Part shown: piece after piece, positions 34,383-43,638 of the stretch | Layout: every line of letters begins with the position of its first letter | Numbering within the stretch: position 1 is the stretch's first letter | Origin: JAOUGY01 sp963785075 | GTDB lineage: Bacteria; Actinomycetota; Acidimicrobiia; Spongiisociales; ZC4RG35 | NCBI GenBank assembly: GCA_963785075.1 | Contig: CAWATW010000006.1 | Coordinates: 186,001 to 250,000 of the forward strand | Direction: 5' to 3' | DNA: 64,000 bases | Program-made: the position numbers and the translations under genes | The notes under the pieces: generated by a model | Database searches by the model: none | What the model was told of the DNA's origin: nothing | What the model saw: only the letters and a program-made list of their open reading frames with translations

Positions 34383-35840
34383 ACCGGCCGACTCGACCTC
34401 GTAGTAGCGCTCGATGATCGCCCGCCGGCTGACCCGGTAGTCGTCGCCGGCCGGATGGATCAAGTGCTCCACCGGCGGCCCGGCTCCGACGGTGTTTCGA
34501 TCCAGACGATCTGTCACCAAGAGGGGAAGCACGCTCGTACCGGCAAGCCGCATGAACTCGGCTGGACGATCGACCACCCGGACGCTGAGTTGGCGAGCGG
34601 GACCGTCGTAGGACGGTCGACCCAGAGCCCGCCGCACCGAATCGGTCAAGCCCGGCCCGAGCACGTCTTTGGCCTTCCGGCGCCAGCGCTCGTCGAAGAT
34701 CCTCCAGCTCCGTCCCAATCTCAGCCGCCACGACGGTGAGAATTCTCCGACCAACCTGAGCAGCTGGTGACCGGTGGCAATGGCCCCACCGGATCGTTCG
34801 GCCGGCGGCAATGCCAGACACGCCGAGCTCAATCGAGCCCGCAAGCCGGGATCCGACAGCAGACGCACCTGGTCGGCCAGTCCGCCGACGTCGGTTTCCT
34901 CCGCCATCAGGGCAAGACCGCGCTCGGCCACCTCCTCTGCCCTGGCGACCTGATCGTCGGTTCTGGTCGACGCGTTCGGAACCAGCAACGTCGGGAGTCC
35001 TGCCGAAAGGAACTCGTGCACGGCGTTGTAGCCGGCAGCGCTCACCACCGCATCGAAGGCCGCCAGATACCGTACGAGCGGATAGACGCCACGGATCTCG
35101 ACCACCCGTTTGCTCGTGCCTGTGTCCACCCCGGCGAGGGCGATCGCCGCCTTCGTGATGCCGATCTGCCACTCGGGGTCCTCGAGCAGGCTCTCCAGCA
35201 CCACCGCACCGGGACCTCTGACGTCTCCCAATCGCCCTGATCCGAGGGTCAGGAGCACCGTCTGGCGATCGGGGTCCAGACCCAACGCCTCGGCGGCCGC
35301 TCGTCGCTCCATCCGCTCGATCACCTCCAGCATGCTGACCGGCGGGACCTTGACGGCGTCGTCTCTCGTTGCGGTGGGACCCCGATCGGCGTTCGACGCC
35401 AGGTCGCCGGGCTCGATGATCAGATCGAAGATCGAAGCTCGCCGCAGTTGTGATGGATTGGTGTCTGGACGCCACATCCCTCTTCGGGACCACACGAAGG
35501 CGACCTCCGGAAGCAGCGCCCTGGCGAACGCGATCCCCGGATACGGGGCCACACCATCGAACAGCAAGACGTCGATGTCGAGTTCCTTCGAGATCGCCAC
35601 CAGGCGATCGCTCAGGTAGTTGTTCCAGGAACGACGAGGCATCCACTCGCGTTCGTAGCTGGGGCAGTACTCGATCGGGATGCCGTGGTCGGCCACCACC
35701 GGTGCCCCCACCGACAGGCTGAATATCGAATACTCCGCCTGTTCGCCCAAGCCGAGTCCGACCGCGAGTTGGCGGCTGAGGTGACCCATTCCTGCGCCGT
35801 TGCTGGTCACAAGAAGGATGCGTGGCTTGGCCTCATCCAT
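34377..35840 (-). CDS. GT-B glycosyltransferase, MurG/UGT-like
   Basis: 487 aa. N-terminal LLVTSNGAGMGHLSRQLAVG, a glycine-rich loop typical of MurG-like and UDP-glycosyltransferases. Donor side has VVSAAGYNAVHEFLSAGLPT, the usual UDP-sugar-binding loop. A basic C-terminal extension (about 385-487) has no match that I know. ATG 35840 overlaps the upstream gene by 8 bp. Presumably modifies surface glycan; substrates unknown. Confidence 0.75.
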   Translation of the reverse strand: MDEAKPRILLVTSNGAGMGHLSRQLAVGLGLGEQAEYSIFSLSVGAPVVADHGIPIEYCPSYEREWMPRRSWNNYLSDRLVAISKELDIDVLLFDGVAPYPGIAFARALLPEVAFVWSRRGMWRPDTNPSQLRRASIFDLIIEPGDLASNADRGPTATRDDAVKVPPVSMLEVIERMERRAAAEALGLDPDRQTVLLTLGSGRLGDVRGPGAVVLESLLEDPEWQIGITKAAIALAGVDTGTSKRVVEIRGVYPLVRYLAAFDAVVSAAGYNAVHEFLSAGLPTLLVPNASTRTDDQVARAEEVAERGLALMAEETDVGGLADQVRLLSDPGLRARLSSACLALPPAERSGGAIATGHQLLRLVGEFSPSWRLRLGRSWRIFDERWRRKAKDVLGPGLTDSVRRALGRPSYDGPARQLSVRVVDRPAEFMRLAGTSVLPLLVTDRLDRNTVGAGPPVEHLIHPAGDDYRVSRRAIIERYYEVESAGG

Positions 35841-37542
35841 CGGCTGAGTCCTCGGTGTCCGCACGGTATCCCGCACCCGGGTCCTTTTCGATCCTCAGCA
35901 CTCCCTCCACCTCATCGTGTCGCCCGCCCGGTACGAACGAGATGACCAGCTCACGCACGCGTTCATCGGTGCTCACGCAATAGACGAATCGGCGGGCGGC
36001 TTTCACGGCGGCTTCGATTTCGTCGTCGGGAGCAGAACCGATGAGAGCGGCATCAGGATGTCGATGACTGCCGATCAGAGCCCGGTCCTCCAGCGCCTCG
36101 ATCAGGTCGTCGACACCGGCTCCGGCGAAGGTTGTGACATCGACATCCAGAACCCGGTCCCACAGACTCGCCGGTGCATGGGTGCGGTCGGTCGTCTTCG
36201 CTGCGATCTCGAGCAGCTCGTCGACCCGATGGTCGTACGTATGTGAGCGCATGGCGCGCTCGTGGCCCGCAGCCGCCATCCGCTCACCGGTCTCTTGCAG
36301 TGTCTCCACCTGATCGGCGATGTCACCGCCGATCACGGCATATTCGGTGTCCGGTTCGAACAGCACCTCGGTCCCGGGGAGCGGATCGGTCAGCAACACA
36401 GCTCCCGCCCCGGTGGCCTCGAAGACCCGCATGGTGATCGGCAGATGCCGGTCACCTCCATCGTTGACTACGACGCGGGCGTGTCCGTATCTCGTCATCA
36501 GCTCCTCTGGCGCCAGCCCGGTGATCATTGCGGCGCGCTCCCCGAACCTCTCGTGCAAGGCCCGCGCAAGAGAGCTGCGTCTCCGATAGCGGCCCGAGGC
36601 ATCGTCCAGTCCTGAGCCCACCATGGCAACCGCAAGATCGCGCCGATCGAATGGGACGGCATCGGAGACCAATTCGACCGGCACTCCAAAGGGGAAGCGA
36701 TGGACGGGGACGGCGAAGCGATGGGCCAGATGCCACGAGTGCGCCAGCAGCACGGCGTCGGCTGCGTAGCGCCGTGAGAGACGGAGGTTCTGCATCAGAT
36801 GGTGTTCACCATGGTGGACCCAGAACAGGACCGGTACGTCCTTGCGGCTCCCGGTGATCCCCACCTCGGGTAGGAGGCTCTCGACGATCACCACTGCGGC
36901 GGCATCGTCTGGCACCGCATCCCAGTCCAGCTCGGGGCCTGGCGCGATGACCTCCACGCCTGCACGCTCGAGCGCCGCCGTGAGGTAGCGGGCGGGGGAG
37001 GTTGACGTGATCCGATGGACGATCACCACCTTGACGCCCCGATGTCTCAGCGGTTCCGGCGGTGGGGCCGCCGACCACCCCGGTTCGTGATGTCCGAGTC
37101 CGGGGCCGGCGGGCGATCGGCTCAGGTCGACTCGACCAGGCGCCAACGTCGGCATGTCCACTGCTGCTGCAGAAGGCCAGTTCGGCGAGCGCATCACCAC
37201 CGCACCTCCCGTCGCCGCCTCGATCGCCAACTCCAGGTCGCGGCGTGCAGCCGGGTAGATGACCTCCGGGTCGGAACTGCGCACCGCTTCGATCAGGTCC
37301 TGGCGGTACCTCTGTTGGCGGCTGCCGGCCGACTCGAGTCGTCCGGCGAGTCGACGCACGACGGGTGCGTCCGGGCCAGGACCCTTCGAAACCCGAACCG
37401 CGGTGGCCGGCCAGTCGGGGGCCCCGCGACCACCGTCCACCGACGTCACCTCATGCCGCACGGAGGCCAGCGAACGAATCAAGAGTCGAGTCTCCGCGTC
37501 GCGCCCAAGATCACCAGAGGAGACCACACAGATCCGCAACAC
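35833..37542 (-). CDS. CgeB/GT1-like glycosyltransferase, about 569 aa
   Basis: Begins LRICVVSSGDLGRDAETRLL, a GT-B N-terminal strand. The centre has VKVVIVHRITSTSPARYLTA, and the C-terminal donor half holds MRVFEATGAGAVLLTDPLPG and EVLFEPDTEYAVI, as in CgeB-like transferases. The last about 130 residues form an extra alpha/beta domain. GAGGGAG precedes a GTG (37542) very closely and a TTG (37539) at better spacing, so the exact start is open. Forms a two-gene operon with the next GT. Confidence 0.72.
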   Translation of the reverse strand: MLRICVVSSGDLGRDAETRLLIRSLASVRHEVTSVDGGRGAPDWPATAVRVSKGPGPDAPVVRRLAGRLESAGSRQQRYRQDLIEAVRSSDPEVIYPAARRDLELAIEAATGGAVVMRSPNWPSAAAVDMPTLAPGRVDLSRSPAGPGLGHHEPGWSAAPPPEPLRHRGVKVVIVHRITSTSPARYLTAALERAGVEVIAPGPELDWDAVPDDAAAVVIVESLLPEVGITGSRKDVPVLFWVHHGEHHLMQNLRLSRRYAADAVLLAHSWHLAHRFAVPVHRFPFGVPVELVSDAVPFDRRDLAVAMVGSGLDDASGRYRRRSSLARALHERFGERAAMITGLAPEELMTRYGHARVVVNDGGDRHLPITMRVFEATGAGAVLLTDPLPGTEVLFEPDTEYAVIGGDIADQVETLQETGERMAAAGHERAMRSHTYDHRVDELLEIAAKTTDRTHAPASLWDRVLDVDVTTFAGAGVDDLIEALEDRALIGSHRHPDAALIGSAPDDEIEAAVKAARRFVYCVSTDERVRELVISFVPGGRHDEVEGVLRIEKDPGAGYRADTEDSADG

Positions 37543-37741
37543 TTCTCCCTCGAGACAACGGTGCGACGGTAGTCCCGCAGTTTCGGCATGCGGAGCATCG
37601 AGGTCTCAACGGCAGCTTCGGGCTGGGGGCTCGACCACCGGCGGTGCTGTTCGGCCTCCGACCGCCTGCAGGCGCCTTCCGACCGCCCCCGGACAGCCAA
37701 CGAAGTGCCCAGGGTCGCGGGTGCCCTAGCCTTACGGCACC

Positions 37742-40330
37742 ATGTGGCTGACCGCCCCCGAGAACGACTACCGATCCCTGCTCGACCTGCCGTCGCCCGA
37801 GCCTTCGCTGGCCGTGACGGTGTGCATGCCCGTGTACAACCGGGTCGATCTGCTGGCCCGGACGGTGGCCGGATTGGTCGACCAGTCGTACCCACGGCAT
37901 CTGATGTCCGTCGCCATCGGCGACGATGGGTCGGAGGAGGATGTCGAGGCCGCGGTCGCGCCTTTCCGGGACCGCCTCGAGATAGCGGTGCTTCGACGCG
38001 AACGGGACGGCTACGGCGCCGGTCAGGCACGGAACCTCGCCGCACGGCACGCGACCGGTGAGATCCTGGTTTTTGTCGACTCGGATTGCGTTCCCGATCG
38101 AGACCTCGTCGGGCGTCATGCCGTCTGGCATCACCTCGCCGAGAACCTGGTCGTCATCGGGTCACGACATGGTATCGACACGTCGTCGTTCACGCTCGAG
38201 GCCCTCGCCGACGGTCAGGCCCCACTGCGACGTCTCGCCTTCGGGACCGACGAGCCCACGTCGAAGGACCTCGCTCCAACCGACTATCGCGGGATCCTCC
38301 ATCGCCGGACGGCCGACACCCGGCACGGAGATGAGGCATTCCGCTCGCTCGTGTCGTCCAACTTCTCGATGCTCCGCGATCGCTTCCTCGCCATCGGCGG
38401 CTTCGACGAGACGTTCCATCGGTGGGGCGGCGAAGACATCGAGCTCGGATGGCGTTGCCATGTGAACGGCCTCTACACGGTGCCCGACGATCGGGCCGTC
38501 TGCTACCACCAGCTCCAGGAAGACCTGTGGGAAGAAGGAGGGCGCCAGGATTCGGCCCGGCTCAACGCCGGGGTGATCCAGAACAAGATCCCCCATCATT
38601 TCTATCGCCGGTATCGCAGAGGGCTGATCTGGGAGGTGCCCAAGGTGTCGGTGATCATCACTCCTGCCATTCCGGAGCGCTTGGATGAGATGGCCGATCA
38701 TCTCTTGTCCCAATCCCACAACGACTGGGAGATGGTATTTCCCAGCGACTCCCCTCAGGGGATCTTGCTCGCCGAGATGACCATCGCGGACCCCCGGTTT
38801 CGTGGGGTCGACTCGAGCGAGCCCTTGGAGCTGTTGCGGATGGCGCGCGGCGAATACGTCGTGCTGCTCCACGGCGCGGCCACACCTGAGCCTTCGTTGC
38901 TCAGACAAGCCGTTCGACGGCTCGACATGAAGCGTCGTGACTCCCGAGTGACCACCGGGTATCTGGTGGGAGGTGAGGCATACCGGCATGCCGACGACGC
39001 CTCCGAATTCGACACTGCGTGGGACCTCACCGGTCAGCGCCTTCCGGTTTTCGAGATGATTCGTCGGCGGGAGTGGTCCAAGGCCATGGGTAGCGCTTCC
39101 TCATTCGAGCGGGCTCACGAGATCGCGGTGGAGTTGAGCAAGACCCACCATCTGGCCCAACCGCTGGTCGCCCTCAGAGGCACGAGCCCCGACGACACCA
39201 TCGCCCAGCCGCTCCCCGCTTTCACATCGCCTCGAGCCCGGCTGCTCCGCGACCTCTACGAGGTCGGGCCCCGGCCGCAGGCGGTGAAGGTCCTGGCCAG
39301 TCACCTTCGCTCCAGAGAACCCACATCGCCCGCCGCTCCCCCTCCTTCCCCGGCCGGCTCGACTGCGCCTGTCGGATCGCCCAAACCGACGATCCGGTAT
39401 GTGGGGTGGACGGGCAAGGACAACCTCGGAGACGAGGCCCTTCTTCACGCAGTCAGCGGCCTGTTGGACTGGGGCTCCGTACAGGTGTCGAAACGTGGCG
39501 ACCTGCTGCTCCTCGGTGGCGGCACCCTCATCAACCGTGAGCCATATCTCGACTGGCTGGAGGACAACGACTCGCCCAGAACCGAGCGTGCGGTCCTCGG
39601 CACAGGCGTCGCCAACCCCGACTTCTGGGGAAGGTCTCCCGAGTCCAGACGCTGGAAGGAATGGCTGGGCACGTGTGCCTACCTCGGTGTGCGCGGCCCA
39701 CGATCGGCACAGACGCTTGCCGACTGGGGTGTGGAGGCCGAGGTGGTGGGAGATGCGGCTTTGTTGTTCGAGTGGTCGGAACCTCGCAGAGACGGGCTGG
39801 TCGTAGTGTCCCCATGTCGCACTCGAAACGAACTGTGGGGAGGAAGCGACGAGGACGTGATCCGCCGGCTGACCCGGCTCGTCGACGATCTCGGGGCCGA
39901 GGGAAGGCCCGTGAGCCTGCTCGCAGCCCACCCCGACGACGACGGGCCCTGCCTTCGCATTCTCCAGGCGACCACCCACGGATCTGCCGAATACCTGGCC
40001 GGCTATGCCAGCATCGACGGATCGCTCGCTCTCCTCGCGTCGGCCGACCTGGTCGTGGCCGAGCGCCTCCATGCGGCGGTGCTGGCCGCAGCGGTCCAAA
40101 CGCCATTCGTCGGGCTCGAGTACAGACCAAAGGTTCGCGACTTCGCAGCGTCCCTCGAACTCGAAGACCGCGTGCTGCGGACCGACGATCTCGACGGCCT
40201 CGCCGGGCTCGTCGCCGACACCCTCGGGCGGCGGAGCGAGATCGTCGCGTCGATGACCCCCCTCGTGGACACATACCGCAAGAGGCTGCGGAACGCGTCC
40301 GAGGTCCTGCGCAACGTCATGATGCGATGA
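37742..40330 (+). CDS. GT2 - polysaccharide pyruvyl transferase fusion
   Basis: 862 aa. First GT2 domain (about 22-300): VTVCMPVYNRVDLLARTVAG, VFVDSDCVPDRDL (DSD metal site), GGEDIELGWRCHV. A second, degenerate GT2-like region (about 305-500: KVSVIITPAIPERLDEMADH). Pro-rich linker (about 520-540). C-terminal pyruvyl transferase domain of CsaB type (about 545-860): RYVGWTGKDNLGDEALLHAV, GVRGPRSAQTLADWGVE, VVAERLHAAVLAAAVQTPFV. Would add a sugar and its ketal-linked pyruvate. ATG follows TAGCCT (37727-37732) by 9 nt: leaderless. Couples by ATGA to the next gene. Confidence 0.85.
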   Translation: MWLTAPENDYRSLLDLPSPEPSLAVTVCMPVYNRVDLLARTVAGLVDQSYPRHLMSVAIGDDGSEEDVEAAVAPFRDRLEIAVLRRERDGYGAGQARNLAARHATGEILVFVDSDCVPDRDLVGRHAVWHHLAENLVVIGSRHGIDTSSFTLEALADGQAPLRRLAFGTDEPTSKDLAPTDYRGILHRRTADTRHGDEAFRSLVSSNFSMLRDRFLAIGGFDETFHRWGGEDIELGWRCHVNGLYTVPDDRAVCYHQLQEDLWEEGGRQDSARLNAGVIQNKIPHHFYRRYRRGLIWEVPKVSVIITPAIPERLDEMADHLLSQSHNDWEMVFPSDSPQGILLAEMTIADPRFRGVDSSEPLELLRMARGEYVVLLHGAATPEPSLLRQAVRRLDMKRRDSRVTTGYLVGGEAYRHADDASEFDTAWDLTGQRLPVFEMIRRREWSKAMGSASSFERAHEIAVELSKTHHLAQPLVALRGTSPDDTIAQPLPAFTSPRARLLRDLYEVGPRPQAVKVLASHLRSREPTSPAAPPPSPAGSTAPVGSPKPTIRYVGWTGKDNLGDEALLHAVSGLLDWGSVQVSKRGDLLLLGGGTLINREPYLDWLEDNDSPRTERAVLGTGVANPDFWGRSPESRRWKEWLGTCAYLGVRGPRSAQTLADWGVEAEVVGDAALLFEWSEPRRDGLVVVSPCRTRNELWGGSDEDVIRRLTRLVDDLGAEGRPVSLLAAHPDDDGPCLRILQATTHGSAEYLAGYASIDGSLALLASADLVVAERLHAAVLAAAVQTPFVGLEYRPKVRDFAASLELEDRVLRTDDLDGLAGLVADTLGRRSEIVASMTPLVDTYRKRLRNASEVLRNVMMR

Positions 40331-41883
40331 CGATCGAACGGCGACCGATGAGGGTGTGGCCGTTCCTCCTGGCCATACTCTTCCTCGCCGGCGCCCTCCG
40401 CATCTACGGACTGGGCGAGCAACCGTTTTGGCTCGATGAGGCGCACACCGCAGACTTCACGACGCTGACCGTTGGCGAGCTGTGGTCGTTCGAAGAACCA
40501 TTCGACACGGTGAACCCGCCAGGGTTCATCCTCCTCATGAAGGCGTGGACCCAGGTCAGCAGGTCCGACGTCTGGTTCCGACTCCTGTCTGCGCTGGCCG
40601 GTGTGGCCACGGTCGGTGTGGTCTACGCGGCCGGCCGCAAGGCCGGCGGAGCCCGGGCCGGGCTGGTGGCCGCAGCCTTCGTGGCTCTGGCCGGATATCA
40701 CGTCCGGTACAGCCAGGAAGCGAGGGCCTACGCACTGATCACATTGTGTGCTGCGGTGGCCATGTGGGCCGTGCTCCAACTGGTCACCGAGCCCGAGGGC
40801 GATCGGGCAACCGTCGTCCGGCCCGGATGGCGCCCGATCCACTCTGCGGGTCCGAGCGGGAGACGAGCCGTCACATGGACCGATGTCGCGTGGATCGCAT
40901 ACGGAGTGGCCGCCGGATCGGCGATGCATCTCCACAACACCGGGATCGGGATCGTGCTGGCGTCGAACCTCGCCGTCGGGATCTGGTGGCTCGCCCAGCG
41001 CCCGCGTCCGATCCGCTTCGCACGGAACTGGCTGGGAGCCCATGTGCTGGCGCTCGTCGTGTTCGGGCCCTGGATCCCGGGCTTCATCACGCAACTCGGT
41101 CTCGTCCAGGAGAACTTCTGGGTGACGGCACCCACGGCCTCCAGCGTGACACGTGATCTCGGCGTCGTGTTCGACTCGTATGGCGGGCTGCTGTGGGAGC
41201 CACTCGGCTCGCTCGGCTTTCATGCTGCGATCGTCGCCACGGTCGCTCTCACGGTCTGGCTCGGGACGAGTCGCCTCGACCTGGGTCGGCGGATGGTGAT
41301 CGTCGCCTTCGTCGTCGTACAACCGCTCTTCGAACTCGCGTTCTCGCTGCGCCAGCCCGTCTTCTTGTCACGAACACTGCTGTGGATCGTGCTGGGCGTC
41401 GCCGTGGCCGTGGGCATCGCCCTCACGTCGCGGGCCAATGTCATCGCCAAGGCCGTCGCCGGCCTTTTGCTGATCACCCAGGTGGTTGGTGTCATCGGCT
41501 ATCACCATTCGTTTCAGAAGACGGCATGGGACCAGGCTGCCGCCGTCGTCGCCGAGCAGGCCGGACCCGACGACGTGGTCCTCGTCCTGGCGGGAAACAC
41601 ACAGGTCGCCTTCGACCACTACTTCGACGGGTACGGACTCGACATCCCGGTGATCGCGATCCCATGGGGAATCCCAGGACGCACGTCGTCCGGTGCCGTT
41701 CTCACCAGCACAGATCTCGAGGCTCTGGTCGAGTTGTCCGACGAGTATGCGACAACCTGGCTCGTCCTGAACTCGGTCGGCAACATCGAGAACGCCGACA
41801 CCCTTCGAACCGAACTGCGCGCCGTGTCGGAGTCGATGACCCCTTATCCGTTCCCCGACGTGAGGGTCATCTCGTTCGATTAG
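40327..41883 (+). CDS. ArnT/PMT-like membrane glycosyltransferase (GT-C fold)
   Basis: 518 aa. Multiple TM helices with the first loop holding FWLDEAHTADF, where the acidic pair resembles the catalytic Asp/Glu of ArnT and PMT transferases, and YHVRYSQEARAYALI in a later loop. Uses a polyprenyl-phosphate sugar and works on the outer membrane face; the DPM1-like gene at 42688 could make such donors. A paralogue begins at 63049. Coupled by ATGA to the pyruvyl transferase fusion. Confidence 0.8.
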   Translation: MTIERRPMRVWPFLLAILFLAGALRIYGLGEQPFWLDEAHTADFTTLTVGELWSFEEPFDTVNPPGFILLMKAWTQVSRSDVWFRLLSALAGVATVGVVYAAGRKAGGARAGLVAAAFVALAGYHVRYSQEARAYALITLCAAVAMWAVLQLVTEPEGDRATVVRPGWRPIHSAGPSGRRAVTWTDVAWIAYGVAAGSAMHLHNTGIGIVLASNLAVGIWWLAQRPRPIRFARNWLGAHVLALVVFGPWIPGFITQLGLVQENFWVTAPTASSVTRDLGVVFDSYGGLLWEPLGSLGFHAAIVATVALTVWLGTSRLDLGRRMVIVAFVVVQPLFELAFSLRQPVFLSRTLLWIVLGVAVAVGIALTSRANVIAKAVAGLLLITQVVGVIGYHHSFQKTAWDQAAAVVAEQAGPDDVVLVLAGNTQVAFDHYFDGYGLDIPVIAIPWGIPGRTSSGAVLTSTDLEALVELSDEYATTWLVLNSVGNIENADTLRTELRAVSESMTPYPFPDVRVISFD

Positions 41884-41956
41884 CGGGTGCTGGAATTCGA
41901 AGCATCCTGCCGCACGGCCCACCGCAAGGCAGGAGCGCGTCGCGTTTGGGGGTCAC

Positions 41957-41972
41957 AGGGGGTCATCCCCCT
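41957..41972. terminator. Small G/C hairpin between convergent genes
   Basis: AGGGGG (41957-41962), TCAT loop, CCCCCT (41967-41972), followed by TGAAAT. It lies in the 116-bp gap between the ArnT-like gene and the convergent methyltransferase. A short but GC-rich terminator candidate. Confidence 0.4.
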
Positions 41973-41999
41973 TGAAATCCACTAGGTGATCACCGGAAC

Positions 42000-42698
42000 T
42001 CAGCGTGGCCGGCTCGCGACCATGTGTTGGGCCCCGAGCGGCAGCCAACCGAGCCGAGCCTCGACCGACCGAGCCCATCGGGCATCGATCGGGAAGAACA
42101 GGATGTAACGCCGCTCCAGCACGAGTGCACCCGCACCTTCCATGAGCCGCTCGACCCCGCGCCGGCCCGTCAGCACCACACCTTCGTCGAAAGCGCAGCG
42201 AGCGACAGCCAGCCGGGTCAGCGGGTTGACCGGATTCTGCTCGAACACGACCACCAATCCGTCCCGGCGGGTCACCCGGACGAGCTCATCTGCGAATCCG
42301 GGACGGTCGTCGGGCTCGACGTGATGCACCACGTTCACGGCGAACGTGACGTCGAACGAGGCGTCGCCGAACGGAAAGCGATCACCTTCGTACACCTGGA
42401 ACACCGTGTGGGGGTGCCGATCGGCCGCCGCCTGGATCGACTCTGCGCTCGTGTCGATCCCGATCGATCGCCCTGCAACAGGGGCGACGTAGGTCTGCAT
42501 GGCCCCGACGCCGCACCCGACGTCGAGGTACTCGAGTCCCACCGCCCTGCCGCAGGTACGTTCGACCACGTCGATCAGGGCGAGCGCCTTGGCCTCGATG
42601 AACATCTCGTGTCCCACATGGGCAAAGGCGATGCTCTGTTCGACCGCCGTCTCATAGCGGTCGTGGTCGCCGAATCGGTCCTCGTCGTCAGTCGACAT
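42000..42698 (-). CDS. Class I SAM-dependent methyltransferase
   Basis: 232 aa. Motif I LEYLDVGCGVGAMQTYVAP, acidic motif II SIGIDTSAESIQ, FDVTFAVNVVHHVEPDDRPG as motif IV and a C-terminal alpha/beta part. The acceptor is unknown; position between glycosyltransferases suggests sugar or lipid-carrier methylation (inference). Overlaps the upstream GT2 gene by 11 bp, so it is the distal gene of an HDAC-GT2-methyltransferase cluster. Confidence 0.85.
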   Translation of the reverse strand: MSTDDEDRFGDHDRYETAVEQSIAFAHVGHEMFIEAKALALIDVVERTCGRAVGLEYLDVGCGVGAMQTYVAPVAGRSIGIDTSAESIQAAADRHPHTVFQVYEGDRFPFGDASFDVTFAVNVVHHVEPDDRPGFADELVRVTRRDGLVVVFEQNPVNPLTRLAVARCAFDEGVVLTGRRGVERLMEGAGALVLERRYILFFPIDARWARSVEARLGWLPLGAQHMVASRPR

Positions 42699-43629
42699 GG
42701 TGCTCGGCCTCCACGGTCTCAGAAACCAGGTACAGCGGGCGACCCCTCACCTCGTCGTATATCCGTCCGACGTACTCGCCGACCACGCCGAGGACGACGA
42801 GTTGCACTCCACCCATGAAGAACACGACCACCACCATCGACGTCCAGCCGGGGATCGTGGCGCCAAGGAAGTAGGCGATGATGCTGCCGAAACCGGCGAG
42901 GAACGACACCAGACTCACCCCGATGCCCAGTTTGGAGATGAATCTCAGTGGGGCAGTCGAGAACCCGACCATGCCATCGAGGGCCAGCCGGACCATCTTG
43001 TTGAGCGGGTATTTGGTTTCGCCCGCCTCACGCTCGGGCCGTGAGAAGTCGACCGTCGTCTGGGGGAATCCGAGCCACGCCACCATCCCGCGCACGTACC
43101 GATTGCGCTCCGGCATCGACAAGAGGGCGTCGAGCGCGCGTCGATCGAGCAGTCGAAAGTCGCCAACGTCGACCGGGATGTCGGTCTCGGAGACCCGGTT
43201 CAGGAGTCGGTAGAAGAGGTGAGCCGACGCGCGCTTCGCGGCCGACTCCCCGTCGCGTTGCACTCTTCTGCCGGAAACCACGGCGAACCCGCGCTTCCAC
43301 GCATCCGCCATCTCGAGGACGACCTCGGGGGGATCCTGGAGGTCGGCGTCCATCACGATCACCGCATCCCCCCGTGCAGCCCGCATCCCGGCGGTGATGG
43401 CCGGCTGATGACCAAAGTTCCGGCTCAGCTTGATGCCCCGGTATCGGGGGTCGCCGGCGCACTTCTTCGAGATGATCTCGAAGCTCCGATCGGAGCTTCC
43501 GTCGTCGATCATGATGACCTCGCCGGGCGCGTCGAGGCGAACCAGGAGATCATCGAGACGATCGAACAGGCGCGGCAGCACCTCTTCTTCGTCGAGAACC
43601 GGGATCACCAGGCTGTACGTGACGGGCAC
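42688..43629 (-). CDS. Dolichyl/undecaprenyl-phosphate sugar synthase-type GT2 (DPM1/ArnC-like)
   Basis: 313 aa. GT2 domain (about 1-225): YSLVIPVLDEEEVLPRLFDR, metal site VIVMDADLQDPPE, then a conserved AWLGFPQTTVDF stretch. Two TM helices follow (about 232-295), the standard layout of GtrB/ArnC enzymes that make polyprenyl-phosphate sugars. Such donors feed GT-C enzymes like the one at 40327. GTG start 6 nt after TAGTCT (43636-43641, minus strand), a box overlapping the stop of the HDAC gene: leaderless with its own promoter. Confidence 0.88.
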   Translation of the reverse strand: MPVTYSLVIPVLDEEEVLPRLFDRLDDLLVRLDAPGEVIMIDDGSSDRSFEIISKKCAGDPRYRGIKLSRNFGHQPAITAGMRAARGDAVIVMDADLQDPPEVVLEMADAWKRGFAVVSGRRVQRDGESAAKRASAHLFYRLLNRVSETDIPVDVGDFRLLDRRALDALLSMPERNRYVRGMVAWLGFPQTTVDFSRPEREAGETKYPLNKMVRLALDGMVGFSTAPLRFISKLGIGVSLVSFLAGFGSIIAYFLGATIPGWTSMVVVVFFMGGVQLVVLGVVGEYVGRIYDEVRGRPLYLVSETVEAEHHVD

Positions 43630-43638
43630 AGTGCGAGA

